Shown: positions 45,241-54,364 of the stretch, one piece after another | Layout: every line of letters begins with the position of its first letter | Position numbering within the stretch: the first letter of the stretch is position 1 | NCBI RefSeq assembly: GCF_020075545.1 | Contig: NZ_JAIQZK010000011.1 | Coordinates: forward strand, 1-59,013 | Reading direction: 5' to 3' | Source of the DNA: Nocardioides sp. TRM66260-LWL | GTDB taxonomy: Bacteria > Actinomycetota > Actinomycetes > Propionibacteriales > Nocardioidaceae | Length of the DNA stretch: 59,013 nt | Notes under the pieces: model-generated | Told to the model about the DNA's origin: nothing | Seen by the model: only the letters and a program-made list of their open reading frames with translations | Database searches by the model: none | Translations under genes and position numbers: made by a program

Positions 45241-46029
45241 TCAGGCCGGCTCGGGGCGTCGACGCCGGGCGCTGGCCCAGACCAGGCCGCCGACCGCCAC
45301 CGCACCGCCCACGGCCAGCGCGGCCAGGGTCGGACGTGCGGGGGAGATGCGCGAGCGCAGCGCTACGGGCTTGGCGAAGGTGAGCACGGGCCAGCCCCGC
45401 GCGACCGCCGCACGCCGCAGGTCGCGGTCGGGATTGACCGCGTGCGGGTGGCCGACGGCGGCGAGCAGCGGCACGTCGGTGATGGAGTCGGAGTAGGCGT
45501 AGCACTCGGCGAGGTCCCAGCCGCGCTCGGCGGCCAGCCGACGGGCGGCCGCGGCCTTCTCCTCGCCGTAGGCGTAGTAGGCGATGCCGCCGGTGTAGCG
45601 CCCGTCGACCTCCTCGAGCCGGGTGGCGACGACGGTGTCGGCACCGAGGAGGCGTCCGATCGGCTCGACGACCTCGGTGCCCGACGTCGAGACGATGACG
45701 ACCTCCCGCCCGGCCGCGTGGTGCTCCTCGATGAGGGTCACGGCCTCGTCGTAGACCAGCGGGTCGACGACGGTGTGCAGCGTCTCGGCGACGATCTCGC
45801 GGACGGTGGCGACGTCCCATCCTGCGACCAGCTGCGACATGAACTGCCGCATCTTCTCCATCTGGTCGTGGTCGGCGCCGCCGACCAGGTAGACGAAGTG
45901 AGCGTAGGCCGAGCGGAGCACCGCCCGACGCGAGATCAGCCCGCCGGCCTGGAAGGGCCGGCTGAACGCGAGCGCGCTGGACCGGGCGATGATCGTCTTG
46001 TCGAGATCGAAGAAGGCCGCGGCCGGCAT
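45241..46029 (-). CDS. HAD-IB family hydrolase (SerB-like)
   Basis: The 262-aa product has HAD motif I AAFFDLDKTII (DxDxT variant), motif II VIVSTSGTEV, the lysine region and motif IV YAYSDSITDVPLLAAVG. A C-terminal TM helix (LAALAVGGAVAVGGLVWA) with an Arg tail anchors it. The counterpart Rv3661 and the Streptomyces homologue, linked to morphological differentiation, sit beside ssd. The phosphatase substrate is unknown. It is divergent from ssd. Confidence 0.92.
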   Translation of the reverse strand: MPAAAFFDLDKTIIARSSALAFSRPFQAGGLISRRAVLRSAYAHFVYLVGGADHDQMEKMRQFMSQLVAGWDVATVREIVAETLHTVVDPLVYDEAVTLIEEHHAAGREVVIVSTSGTEVVEPIGRLLGADTVVATRLEEVDGRYTGGIAYYAYGEEKAAAARRLAAERGWDLAECYAYSDSITDVPLLAAVGHPHAVNPDRDLRRAAVARGWPVLTFAKPVALRSRISPARPTLAALAVGGAVAVGGLVWASARRRRPEPA

Positions 46030-46153
46030 GCCGTCATCGTAGGCACTCGGGCCGCGGGCCACTCCCCGTCCACAGGCGTGGCGTTCGACGCGCTCGTCCC
46101 CAGATCGCCGCGCGCCCCTGTCGGCGAGCGCCGCGGACGACGAGCGTGGCCCC

Positions 46154-47257
46154 ATGACCACCGCTCCCGCCGCGCTCTCGGGCAGCCCCTCGGGCACGCC
46201 GCTGCTGCTCACCCACGATCCCGCGCTCACCGACGACGTCGTCCGCCTCGCCGCGGCGGCCGGGGTGCGGGTCCACGTCAGCGCCTCGCTCCCCGAGGCC
46301 GTGCGACTGTGGAGCCGCGCGACGCTGGTCCTCGTCGGCGGCGACCTCGCCGGCGAGCTCGTGCCGTTGGGCCTCCGGCGACGCGAGTCCGTGCACGTGC
46401 TGTGCCACGACGGCGTCCCCGAGCACCTGTTCCGATCCGCGGTCGAGATCGGCGCGCAGAGCGTCTCCGACCTCCCACGGTGCTCCGCGTGGCTCGCCGA
46501 GGTGCTCGGCGACCTGGACGAGCGCGGCGCACCGCCCGCGCGGGTCGTGGGCGTGGTCGCGGGCAGCGGCGGCGCAGGTGCGACCACGCTCGCCGCGGCG
46601 CTCGCCCAGCGCGCCGCCGGCCTGGGCCCGACGCTCGCGGTCGACCTCGATCCGCTGGGTCCCGGGCTCGACCGCGTCCTCGGCCTGGAGGAGCGCGACG
46701 GCGTCCGATGGGCCGATCTCGCCCGCACCAGCGGCCGTCTCGCCGGTCGCTCCCTGCGTGACGCCGTGCCGCGACGGGGTGATCTCGGCGTGCTCACCTG
46801 GGCCGCCGGCGCTGCCGAGCCGATCGCGGCCTCGCCGGCCCGCGAGGTGCTCGCCGCCGCCGTGCGTGGTCATCGGCACGTCGTCCTCGACCTGCCGCGT
46901 GCCGTGGCCGGCGGCGCCGACGGCGCGCCCGACCCGGTGGTCGAGGCCCAGGCCCGGTGCGACGTCGTCCTCGTGGTGACGATCCCGACCCTCACCGGCA
47001 TCGCCGCGGCGGCCCGCTGGTGCCACACGGCCGCCGAGCCGGAGCGGCTCCGCCTGGTCGTCCGGGGCGACGACGCCGCCGCGGAGGCCTGCGTCCGCGC
47101 GGTCGGGGTGCCGCTGGCGGTGGCGATGGCGCCGCAGCGCGGCCTCGCGGAGGCGATCGACCTGGGTCACGGGCCGGTCCGGAACCCGCGGGGTCCGCTC
47201 GGTCGCGCCGCCGCCCGCCTGGTCGAGCGGGTCGCGATGCTCGGGGCCGTCGCATGA
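46154..47257 (+). CDS. ssd: Septum-site-determining/CpaE-like ATPase-fold protein (Ssd)
   Basis: The 367-aa product has a receiver-like N-terminal domain (about 15-125) and a ParA/MinD-type domain with GSGGAGATTLAAALAQRAA (about 136-154), VDLDPLGPGLDRVLG and VVLDLPRAV. The P-loop lysine positions are replaced by Ala/Gly, as in the actinobacterial CpaE-homologue family, so ATP hydrolysis is doubtful. It heads the tad operon; CpaE-like proteins position the Tad pilus machinery. Its stop overlaps tadA's ATG. Confidence 0.92.
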   Translation: MTTAPAALSGSPSGTPLLLTHDPALTDDVVRLAAAAGVRVHVSASLPEAVRLWSRATLVLVGGDLAGELVPLGLRRRESVHVLCHDGVPEHLFRSAVEIGAQSVSDLPRCSAWLAEVLGDLDERGAPPARVVGVVAGSGGAGATTLAAALAQRAAGLGPTLAVDLDPLGPGLDRVLGLEERDGVRWADLARTSGRLAGRSLRDAVPRRGDLGVLTWAAGAAEPIAASPAREVLAAAVRGHRHVVLDLPRAVAGGADGAPDPVVEAQARCDVVLVVTIPTLTGIAAAARWCHTAAEPERLRLVVRGDDAAAEACVRAVGVPLAVAMAPQRGLAEAIDLGHGPVRNPRGPLGRAAARLVERVAMLGAVA

Positions 47258-48546
47258 GGGCCGCCCCCGGCTCCCCGGCCTCCCCGGCCTCCCCGGCCTC
47301 CCCGGTGGGCCCGGTGCGCCAGGTGGGCCCAGTCGACCCGGCCCCCGACCACGACCTGGCGGCGGACGTCGAGCGGGTGCGCGAGGCACTGGCCCGCGTC
47401 CCCGGGCCGCTCACCCCGCATCGGGTGGCCGAGGCGCTCCGATCGAGCGGTCGCCCGGTGGGCGACGCCTCGGTGCTGGCGGTGCACGCCCTCCTGGTCC
47501 GCGACTCCGTCGGCGCCGGTCCCCTCGAGCCGCTGCTGCGCCTGCCCGACGTCACCGACGTGCTGGTCAACGGCGTCGAGGGCGTCTACGTCGACCGAGG
47601 CGCGGGTCTGGAGCGCCTCGACCTCGCCTTCCCCGACGAGGCCGCCGTCCGACGCCTCGCCCAGCGGCTGGCCGCGACCGCGGGCCGCCGCCTCGACGAC
47701 GCCAGCCCGCACGTCGACGCGCGCCTGCCCGACGGCACCCGCCTGCACGCGGTGCTCGCGCCGCTGGCCCGCCCCGGCACCCTGATCTCCCTGCGCGTGC
47801 CGGCACGACGCGCGCTCGACCTCGAGGCGCTCGTCTCCCTGCGAGCGCTGTCGACGGACCTCGCCGACCTGCTCCGTGCCGTGGTGGCTCGGCGCCTGGC
47901 CTTCCTGGTCACCGGCGGCACCGGCACCGGCAAGACCACGATGCTCGCCACCCTGCTCGGGCTGGTGCCTCCCGCGGAGCGGCTCGTCCTGGTGGAGGAC
48001 TCCGCCGAGCTCGCCCCGGCGCACCCGCACGTCGTCGGGCTGGAGTCGCGGCCGGCCAACGTCGAGGGCGCCGGCGCGGTCGAGCTGCGCGTGCTGGTGC
48101 GCCAGGCGCTCCGGATGCGTCCCGACCGCCTGGTCGTCGGCGAGGTGCGTGGCGGCGAGGTGGTCGAGCTGCTGGCCGCGCTCAACACCGGCCACGAGGG
48201 CGGCTGCGGCACGGTGCACGCCAACTCCGCTGCGGACGTCCCGGCCCGCATCGAGGCGCTCGCGGCGGCGGCGGGCCTCGACCGCGCCGCGGCGCACAGC
48301 CAGCTCGCCTCCGGCATCGACGTCGTGCTCCACCTCGCCCGCGACGCCGCGGGACGCCGTCACCTCGCCGAGGTGGCGGTGCCCGAACGCGACCCCGACG
48401 GCCTCGTACGCCTCGTCACCGCCGTCCGCTGCGAGCCGGGCGCGGAGGGCCTCCGGGCCGACGTCGGCCCCGGGGCCGACCGCCTCGCCCGGCTCCTGCG
48501 TCGTCCGCTGACCCTGCCGACCCGTCCTGCGCCGGGGCTCCCGTGA
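47254..48546 (+). CDS. tadA: TadA-family pilus assembly/secretion ATPase
   Basis: The 430-aa type II/IV secretion ATPase has Walker A TGGTGTGKTTMLATLLG (about 228-244), the Asp box VLVEDSAEL, Walker B RPDRLVVGEVRGGEVVELLAALNTGHEG and the His box TVHANSAAD. The N-terminus has SPA repeats (a small Ala/Pro/Ser run). It powers pilin assembly by TadB/TadC. ATG 47254 overlaps the ssd stop, and tadB overlaps its end. Confidence 0.95.
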   Translation: MRAAPGSPASPASPASPVGPVRQVGPVDPAPDHDLAADVERVREALARVPGPLTPHRVAEALRSSGRPVGDASVLAVHALLVRDSVGAGPLEPLLRLPDVTDVLVNGVEGVYVDRGAGLERLDLAFPDEAAVRRLAQRLAATAGRRLDDASPHVDARLPDGTRLHAVLAPLARPGTLISLRVPARRALDLEALVSLRALSTDLADLLRAVVARRLAFLVTGGTGTGKTTMLATLLGLVPPAERLVLVEDSAELAPAHPHVVGLESRPANVEGAGAVELRVLVRQALRMRPDRLVVGEVRGGEVVELLAALNTGHEGGCGTVHANSAADVPARIEALAAAAGLDRAAAHSQLASGIDVVLHLARDAAGRRHLAEVAVPERDPDGLVRLVTAVRCEPGAEGLRADVGPGADRLARLLRRPLTLPTRPAPGLP

Positions 48547-49379
48547 GCGCTGCCGTCCCGGTCGTCCCCGCCCTCGTGGCCGCTCTGCTCGCCGGCGGCG
48601 TCCTCGCGCTCGGCCCGTCGAGGCCGCTCGCGACGGCCACGATCGCGCGAGGCCGTCCGCTCGCCGCCAGCGTCCCTGCCCCCGCCCGGCGCGCGATCCT
48701 CCCCGCGGCCTGCGTCGTGCTCGTCGCGGTCGCGGCCGCCCAGGGGTCGGCCGTCCGCGGGCTGCTGCTCCTCGGAGCCGCCGGCGTGATCGTGCGGGGG
48801 GCCACCTCGCTGCTCGCGGCGCGAGGCCGACGGGCACGGCTGGCCGCACGGCAGGCGCAGGTGCGCGATGCCTGCGAGGCGCTGGCCGCCGAGCTCGCCT
48901 CCGGACGCCCGTCCGCGCTCGCGCTGGAGGCGATCGCCGTCCGCTGGCCGATGCTCGCCCCCGTCGCCCGGGCCTGCGACCTCGGGGGCGATGTCCCGGA
49001 GGCGTGGCGCGAGGTCGCGCTCACGCCGGGTCTCGGCGCGCTCCGGGCGGTCGCCGCCGCCTGGGAGGTGTCCTGGCGCAGCGGCGCCGCTCTCGCGCCG
49101 GCGATCGACGCGGTCGCCCAGCGACTGCGCGCGGACGCCGCGACGTCCGCCCTCGTCGCCGGCGAGCTCGCCTCCGCCCGTGCGACGGCCCGCCTGGTCG
49201 CCCTGCTGCCGGTGGCGGCGTGGGGCATCGGGTCGGGCAGCGGCGCCCGTCCGCTCTCGTTCCTGCTCGGCAGCACCGCGGGCCTGCTGTGCCTGGTCGC
49301 CGGCCTCGCCTGCGCCGGGATCGGACTCCGCTGGCTGGAGTCGATCGCCGCCGACGCCGAGCACCGGGGCGTGGCATGA
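48543..49379 (+). CDS. tadB: TadB-like inner-membrane platform protein
   Basis: The 278-aa product has hydrophobic segments at the N-terminus (VPALVAALLAGGVLAL, ILPAACVVLVAVAAAQG) and C-terminus (LVALLPVAAWGIGSG, LLGSTAGLLCLVAGLACAGIG) flanking a cytoplasmic T2SSF helical domain (VRDACEALAAELASGRPSALALEAI). Compact compared with proteobacterial TadB, as usual for actinobacteria. Overlaps tadA by 4 nt and tadC by 4 nt. Confidence 0.9.
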   Translation: MSAAVPVVPALVAALLAGGVLALGPSRPLATATIARGRPLAASVPAPARRAILPAACVVLVAVAAAQGSAVRGLLLLGAAGVIVRGATSLLAARGRRARLAARQAQVRDACEALAAELASGRPSALALEAIAVRWPMLAPVARACDLGGDVPEAWREVALTPGLGALRAVAAAWEVSWRSGAALAPAIDAVAQRLRADAATSALVAGELASARATARLVALLPVAAWGIGSGSGARPLSFLLGSTAGLLCLVAGLACAGIGLRWLESIAADAEHRGVA

Positions 49380-50119
49380 GCGGCGCCGGGCCCGCGACGG
49401 CCGGTGCGCTCCTCGTGGCCGCCGTGCTGCTCGCCTCACCACGCCGAGCGACCCCCCTCCCGTCGCCGAGCGCTCGGACCGCCCGACCCGTCGATCCGGA
49501 GCCCGACCGGGGCTCGCGCGGCCCGGCCTGGGGGCCGATCGTGGTCGGCCTCGGATCCGGCGCGCTGGCGCTGCTGGTGGTCGGCGGCCCGCTCGGAGCG
49601 GTGCTCGCGGTGATCGTCGGGGTCGTGGTGGGCGGTCGCCGCGCGCGCAGGCCCAGCGCTGCGCAGCGCCGTGCCCTCGCGGTCGAGGCCGCCGAGGTGC
49701 CCCAGGTCGTCGCGCTCGTCGGCACGGCGGTCGACGCCGGGCTCGCGCCACCCTCGGCGGTCGAGGTCGCCGTCCGGGCGCTCCCCGGTCCGGCCGCCGC
49801 ACGGCTGGAGTCCGCGCTCGCCCGCGCCGCGCTCGGTGCCGATCCGGCCCTGGTGTGGGGTCCGCTCGAGTCCGACCCGGTGTGGTCGCCGCTCGCGCGG
49901 GCGCTCTCCCGGGCGGCGGAGTCCGGCGCCTCGGTGCAGCTGGTCCTGGCCCGCCTCGCCGACGACCTCGATCGGGACGCCCGCGCCTCTGCCGAGCAGC
50001 ACGCCCGCACCGTCGGGGTCCGTGCGGCCGTGCCGCTCGGCGTGTGCCTCCTGCCGGCGTTCCTGCTGCTCGGGATCGTCCCGTTGGTCGCCGGCCTGCT
50101 CGGCACGGTGACCCGATGA
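49376..50119 (+). CDS. tadC: TadC-like inner-membrane platform protein
   Basis: The 247-aa product has an N-terminal TM segment, a central TM pair (GPIVVGLGSGALALLVVGGPLGAVLAVIVGVVVGG), a T2SSF domain (EAAEVPQVVALVGTAVDAGLAPPSAVEVAVRAL ... LARLADDLDRDARASAEQHARTVGVRAAVPLGVCLLPAFLLLGIVPLVAGLL) and a terminal TM. Works with TadB as the assembly platform. ATG 49376 chosen by the ATGA overlap. Confidence 0.9.
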   Translation: MSGAGPATAGALLVAAVLLASPRRATPLPSPSARTARPVDPEPDRGSRGPAWGPIVVGLGSGALALLVVGGPLGAVLAVIVGVVVGGRRARRPSAAQRRALAVEAAEVPQVVALVGTAVDAGLAPPSAVEVAVRALPGPAAARLESALARAALGADPALVWGPLESDPVWSPLARALSRAAESGASVQLVLARLADDLDRDARASAEQHARTVGVRAAVPLGVCLLPAFLLLGIVPLVAGLLGTVTR

Positions 50120-50218
50120 CCCGCCGTCCCCGAGCGCCTCCGTGGGCTCCGTCGTCCAGCCCAGCCACCCGCTCGAACATCCGTCGATTCCGTCCCACCC
50201 ACACCTCTCGGAGATCCC

Positions 50219-50437
50219 ATGTCCCACCCCATGTCTGACCCCACGTCCCCCGTTCGTCGCCGTCCGTCCCGCAGCCGCCGGGGCGACGCCGGCATCACCA
50301 CGGCCGAGTACGCCGTCGGCACGGCTGCCGGCGCCGGCCTCGCCGGCCTGCTCTACACGCTGCTCACCGGCGGCCTCGGCGAGCGGCTGATCACCAGCCT
50401 GTTCGATCACGTCCTGTCCCTCCTGGGGGTCGGATGA
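50219..50437 (+). CDS. DUF4244 Flp-type pilin
   Basis: The 72-aa product has a basic leader, then RGDAG|ITTAEYAVGTAAGAGLAGLLYTLL: a prepilin-like cleavage site followed by the hydrophobic helix with Glu at +5, as in Flp/class IVb pilins. It is the likely major subunit of the Tad structure. No prepilin peptidase gene is in the window. Ribosome site GGAG lies near 50210; the TadE gene overlaps its stop. Confidence 0.9.
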   Translation: MSHPMSDPTSPVRRRPSRSRRGDAGITTAEYAVGTAAGAGLAGLLYTLLTGGLGERLITSLFDHVLSLLGVG

Positions 50438-50832
50438 CCGGTGGCCGTCGGCGTCGCCCCTCCCTTCCGCGCGGTGAGCGCGGTGCCGTGACCGCGGAGA
50501 CCGTCATGGTGCTCCCCCTGCTGGTCCTGCTCACCGCGGCGCTGTGCTGGCTGCTCGCCGTGGGGGCCGCGCAGGTGCGGGCCGTCGACGCCGCACGGGA
50601 GACCGCGCGCCTGGCCGCGCGGGGCGACACCGACGCCGTCGCGATCGACGCCGGTCGCCGGGTCGCTCCCTCCGATGCCCAGGTGGTGCTGTCGCGCGGC
50701 GGCGACGACGTCACCGCCCGCGTCACCGGTGCCGTGCCCCTGCCAGGAGGCCTCCTCGACCGCCTGCTCCCGCCGGCGCGCGTGCAGGCCGAGGCCACCG
50801 CCGTGGTCGAGACCGCCGGTGCGACGCCGTGA
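50434..50832 (+). CDS. TadE-family minor pilin (Rv3655c-like)
   Basis: The 132-aa product contains RGAVTAETVMVLPLLVLLTAALCWLLAVG, a type IVb pilin-like N-terminal helix with the TAE motif, then RAVDAARETARLAARGD typical of TadE-like pseudopilins. ATG overlaps the pilin stop; the following gene starts inside it. Confidence 0.88.
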   Translation: MTGGRRRRPSLPRGERGAVTAETVMVLPLLVLLTAALCWLLAVGAAQVRAVDAARETARLAARGDTDAVAIDAGRRVAPSDAQVVLSRGGDDVTARVTGAVPLPGGLLDRLLPPARVQAEATAVVETAGATP

Positions 50833-51148
50833 CGACGCCGGGGCGGCGACCGTGCTGGTCGTCGCCCTGGCCGGCGTGCTGCTGGTCGTGGGGCTCGCGC
50901 TCGGGGAGGCCGCGTCGCTGATGGTCGATCACCGGCGCGCGCAGGCCGCCGCCGACCTGGCCGCCCTGGCGGGGGCGTCGTCGGGGGAGTGCGCCGAGGC
51001 GTCCCGCGTCGCCGACCGGAACGGAGCCCGGCTCCGCGCCTGCCGCCACGACGGCCCCGACGTCCTCGTCGAGGTCGAGGTCGGCGGCGGCGGGTGGCTG
51101 GCGCGCGCCGTCGACCTCCTTGCCCGCGCCCGGGCGGGACCGCGGTGA
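50819..51148 (+). CDS. TadE-like protein of the helicase/secretion neighbourhood (Rv3654c-like)
   Basis: The 109-aa product VRRRDDAGAATVLVVALAGVLLVVGLALGEAASLMVDHRRAQAAADLAALAGA has the Flp-type G-A-A-T membrane helix and the AQAAADLAALAGA motif of the TIGR03816 family, a fixture of this actinobacterial locus. Function unknown; a minor pilin role is inferred. GTG 50819 overlaps the TadE gene by 14 nt. Confidence 0.85.
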   Translation: MRRRDDAGAATVLVVALAGVLLVVGLALGEAASLMVDHRRAQAAADLAALAGASSGECAEASRVADRNGARLRACRHDGPDVLVEVEVGGGGWLARAVDLLARARAGPR

Positions 51149-51160
51149 GCCGTCCGGTCG

Positions 51161-51820
51161 GTGCCCGTGTGGGGGATCGGCTCGGTCCTCGTCGCCGCGC
51201 TGGCCGCCCTGCACCTGCGACGTCCGGCGACGGTCCTGCCGGACCACTCGGTCGACGCCTCCGAGGTGAGCCGCTGGGCCCAGGAGCTGCAGCGACGCGG
51301 TCGCGTCGAGATCGGGCGCAGCCGACGCGGGATCGGGAAGGTCTGCGTCCGGGTGCTGCCGGGGTCGGCCATCCTCGCGGGCATCGCGGCGGTCGGCCTC
51401 GCCGACGCCTCGACGTTCGGTCTGGTCCTGGCGCTGGCGATGCTCGCCGTCCTCGCGGTGATGGCGGTGTGCCTCTGGCCGCACGTCGACTTCGCCACGG
51501 GGAAGGGGCCCGGCCTGCTGGTGGAGCCCACCGGCGTGACCGTCGGACGGCGGCATCCGGTCGTGCTGAGCTGGGACGAGCTCGTCGGGGTCGAGGTCCT
51601 CGGCGGTGAGCGCCGCTCCGTGACGTCGTCCGTGGTGCTCGAGATCGCACCGTCCCGTCTCACGACCGCGGGGCGCTCCGGGCACCTGACGCGCCTCACC
51701 GACGTGATCACGGCACGCTTCCAACGCCCGGCCGTCGTGATCCCCTCGACGATCGATGCGTCGGCCCAAGACGTCGGAGCATGGCTGACCCGGGAGCGGG
51801 CCGCGCGGAGACGCCGCTGA
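51161..51820 (+). CDS. Membrane protein with PH-like domain, unknown
   Basis: The 219-aa product has an N-terminal hydrophobic segment (VWGIGSVLVAALAALHL), a double TM (AILAGIAAVGLADA; FGLVLALAMLAVLAVMAVCLW) and a C-terminal beta-rich part (GLLVEPTGVTVGRRHPVVLSWDELVGVEVLGG) resembling bacterial PH-like domains. I do not recognise a family. It follows the tad operon by 12 nt and is convergent with the helicase. Confidence 0.65.
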   Translation: MPVWGIGSVLVAALAALHLRRPATVLPDHSVDASEVSRWAQELQRRGRVEIGRSRRGIGKVCVRVLPGSAILAGIAAVGLADASTFGLVLALAMLAVLAVMAVCLWPHVDFATGKGPGLLVEPTGVTVGRRHPVVLSWDELVGVEVLGGERRSVTSSVVLEIAPSRLTTAGRSGHLTRLTDVITARFQRPAVVIPSTIDASAQDVGAWLTRERAARRRR

Positions 51821-51823
51821 CCG

Positions 51824-54187
51824 TCAGCCGGTGACGTCGGGCCGCGGCGCCCCGGCCAGCAGCACGTCGAGCAGCCGGGCCGCACCGGCCTTGTCGAGCG
51901 GGTTGTTCTGGTTGCCGCACTTGGGCGACTGCACGCACGAGGGGCAGCCGGACTCGCACTCGCACGAGCCGATGGCCTCGCGGGTCGCGCGCAGCCAGGC
52001 CTCCGCGGTGCGGTAGCCGCGCTCGGCGAACCCGGCGCCGCCCGGATGGCCGTCGTGGACGAAGACGGTGAGCGTGCCGGTGTCGGGGTGCAGCACGGTG
52101 GAGACGCCGCCGATGTCCCAGCGGTCGCAGGTGGCGAAGAGGGGGAGCAGGCCGATCGAGCAGTGCTCGGCGGCGTGCGCCGCGCCGGCGAGCTCGTCCG
52201 GCTCCAGCGCGTCGAGGCCCGCCTCCGCCAGCACCGCCTCCGGCACCTGCCACCACACGCCGGTGGTGCGCAGGGTGCGCACCGGCAGGTCGAGCGGCTC
52301 CTCGGCGACGACGTCGCCGCTGCGGGCGTCGCGCACGAGGTAGCCGACCACCTGGGTGGAGACGTCGACCTCCCCGACCGAGAGGCGGCACGGGCCCCAC
52401 CACCGGTGCTCGCGCTCCTCGACGATGCGGATGTCGGTGACCGACCGGGCCGAGGTGGTGTGGTCGACCTCCTCGCGCCGCAGCACCGCGACGTGGTCGT
52501 CGAGGTCGAGGTGCTCCACCACCCAGGTCTCGCCCCGGTGCACGTAGACCGCGCCGTCGTGCACGCTCGCGTCGGCGCTGCCGCCGTCGACCGTGCCGAC
52601 GACGCGTCCGGTGCCGGCCTCGACCAGCTGGACGGGACGTCCGCCGGCCGAGCGGAGGTCGGCGAGGTCGGCGGCGAAGCCGCTGTGGGTCCAGAACCAC
52701 CCGCGCGGACGCCGTCGCAGCAGCCCGAGCGCGACGAGCTCCGCGACGACGTCGGGGGCGGTGGCGCCGAACAGCGGCAGGTCGTCGGGGGTCAGCGGCG
52801 CCTCCTGGGCGGCCGCGCACAGGTGCGGGCCGAGCACGTGCGGGTTGCCGGGGTCGAACACCGTGGCCTCGACCGGTCGCGCCAGCAGCGCCTCGGGGTG
52901 ACGCACGAGGTAGGTGTCGAGCGGATCGTCCCGGGCGACGAGCACGGCGGTCGCGGCCGAGCCGTCGCGTCCGGCACGACCGACGCGCTGCCACAGCGCG
53001 GCCCGGGTGCCGGGGAACCCGGCCAGCAGCACGGCGTCCAGGCCGTGGACGTCGATGCCGAGCTCGAGGGCGCTGGTGGCGGCCAGCGCCCTCAGGCGGC
53101 CGGTGCGCAGGGCCTCCTCGATCTCGCGCCGCTCCTCGGGCAGGTAGCCGCCGCGGTACGCGCTGACCCGGCGTCCGAGCCCGGGCTCGACCTCCTCGAG
53201 CAGGCCGGCGACGGTGCCGGCCACCTGCTCGGCCTGGCGCCGGGAGCGCACGAAGGCCAGGCAGCGCGAGCCGGCGGAGACGGCGTCGGCGACCAGGTCG
53301 GAGGTCTCGGCCGCGGCCGAGCGACGCACGGGGGCGCCGTTCACGCCGGTGCGCTCGGTGAGCGGGGGCTCCCAGAGCCCGAGCGTGAGCGGGCCTCGGG
53401 GCGAGGCGTCGTCGACCACCGCCTCGACCGGCAGGCCGGTGAGCAGCGACGCGGTGCGGGCCGGCTCGGCGATCGTGGCCGAGGCGAGCACGAAGGTCGG
53501 CTGCGCCCCGTGCAGGGCGCACACCCGGCGCAGGCGCCGCAGCACGTGCGCCACGTGCGCCCCGAACACGCCCCGGTAGTGGTGCGCCTCGTCGACGACC
53601 ACGTAGCGCAGCGCGCCGAGGAAGCGACCCCACCGCTCGTGCTGCGGCAGCACCGAGCGGTGCAGCATGTCGGGGTTGGTGAGCACGTACTCGCCGTGCT
53701 CGCGCGCCCAGTCGCGCTGGTCGCGTCCGGAGTCGCCGTCGCAGGTGGTCAGCCGCACGTCGAGGCCGAGCGCCTGCAGTCCCGTGAGCTGGTCGTGGGC
53801 CAGCGCCTTCGTCGGCGCGAGATAGAGCACGGACGCGCCCCGCTGGCCGCGGGCGCCCCGGGCCTCGCGGATCGCCGTGAGCGCGGGCAGCTGGTAGGCC
53901 AGCGACTTGCCGGACGCCGTGCCGGTGGCGACGACCACGTGGCGTCCGGCGCGAGCGGCGTCGGCCGCCGTCCGCTGGTGCTCCCACAGCGAGCCGATGC
54001 CGCGGCCGGCGAACGCGGCGGTGACGTCGGCGGCCACCCAGTCAGGCCACGTGGCGCGACGCCCCTCGCGCGCGGGCACCTGCTCCACATGGGTGAGCCG
54101 CTCCTCGCGGTGCCGCGCCAGCGAGGCGAGCAGGTCGGGCGGAGAGGACGGCGGCACGGCACCGAGTCTGGCAAGGGGCACCGACAT
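51824..54187 (-). CDS. DEAD/DEAH-box helicase (MrfA-like, tad-neighbourhood)
   Basis: The 787-aa SF2 helicase has motif I ATGTASGKSLAYQLP, motif Ia LAPTKALAHDQ, motif II VVVDEAHHYRG (DEAH), motif III LASATI and motif VI QRVGRAGRDG. A C-terminal DUF1998-type domain has the four-cysteine CECESGCPSCVQSPKCG metal site of MrfA helicases, which repair mitomycin-type DNA damage. It is the TIGR03817 member of the helicase/secretion neighbourhood. ATG 54187 (MSVPLARLG) is preferred; the frame is open to ATG 54253. Confidence 0.93.
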   Translation of the reverse strand: MSVPLARLGAVPPSSPPDLLASLARHREERLTHVEQVPAREGRRATWPDWVAADVTAAFAGRGIGSLWEHQRTAADAARAGRHVVVATGTASGKSLAYQLPALTAIREARGARGQRGASVLYLAPTKALAHDQLTGLQALGLDVRLTTCDGDSGRDQRDWAREHGEYVLTNPDMLHRSVLPQHERWGRFLGALRYVVVDEAHHYRGVFGAHVAHVLRRLRRVCALHGAQPTFVLASATIAEPARTASLLTGLPVEAVVDDASPRGPLTLGLWEPPLTERTGVNGAPVRRSAAAETSDLVADAVSAGSRCLAFVRSRRQAEQVAGTVAGLLEEVEPGLGRRVSAYRGGYLPEERREIEEALRTGRLRALAATSALELGIDVHGLDAVLLAGFPGTRAALWQRVGRAGRDGSAATAVLVARDDPLDTYLVRHPEALLARPVEATVFDPGNPHVLGPHLCAAAQEAPLTPDDLPLFGATAPDVVAELVALGLLRRRPRGWFWTHSGFAADLADLRSAGGRPVQLVEAGTGRVVGTVDGGSADASVHDGAVYVHRGETWVVEHLDLDDHVAVLRREEVDHTTSARSVTDIRIVEEREHRWWGPCRLSVGEVDVSTQVVGYLVRDARSGDVVAEEPLDLPVRTLRTTGVWWQVPEAVLAEAGLDALEPDELAGAAHAAEHCSIGLLPLFATCDRWDIGGVSTVLHPDTGTLTVFVHDGHPGGAGFAERGYRTAEAWLRATREAIGSCECESGCPSCVQSPKCGNQNNPLDKAGAARLLDVLLAGAPRPDVTG

Positions 54188-54364
54188 CGCGGCGACCAGG
54201 AGGGCTGCTGAGGACCGGTCTGAGGGCGCGTGCTGCCGAGCGGCGCCGCACATGGTTTGATGTCACCTGGCCTCGTCCCGGATCAGTCGGCACGCGTCGG
54301 GGCCGCGGGCGGTCCGAGCCCTGGGAGCGCGGACGTCGCCGGTGCCGGCGAACGAGGAGGAGCC

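Noticed and set aside
44929..45496. Plus-strand open frame continuing from repeat D
   Set aside because: No start signal, Arg/Pro-rich shadow composition, and it runs antisense into the HAD hydrolase gene.
46030..46153. Possible 6C (B11-like) small RNA between the HAD gene and ssd, where mycobacteria have one
   Set aside because: No pair of hairpin loops with six consecutive C was found in this 124-nt interval.
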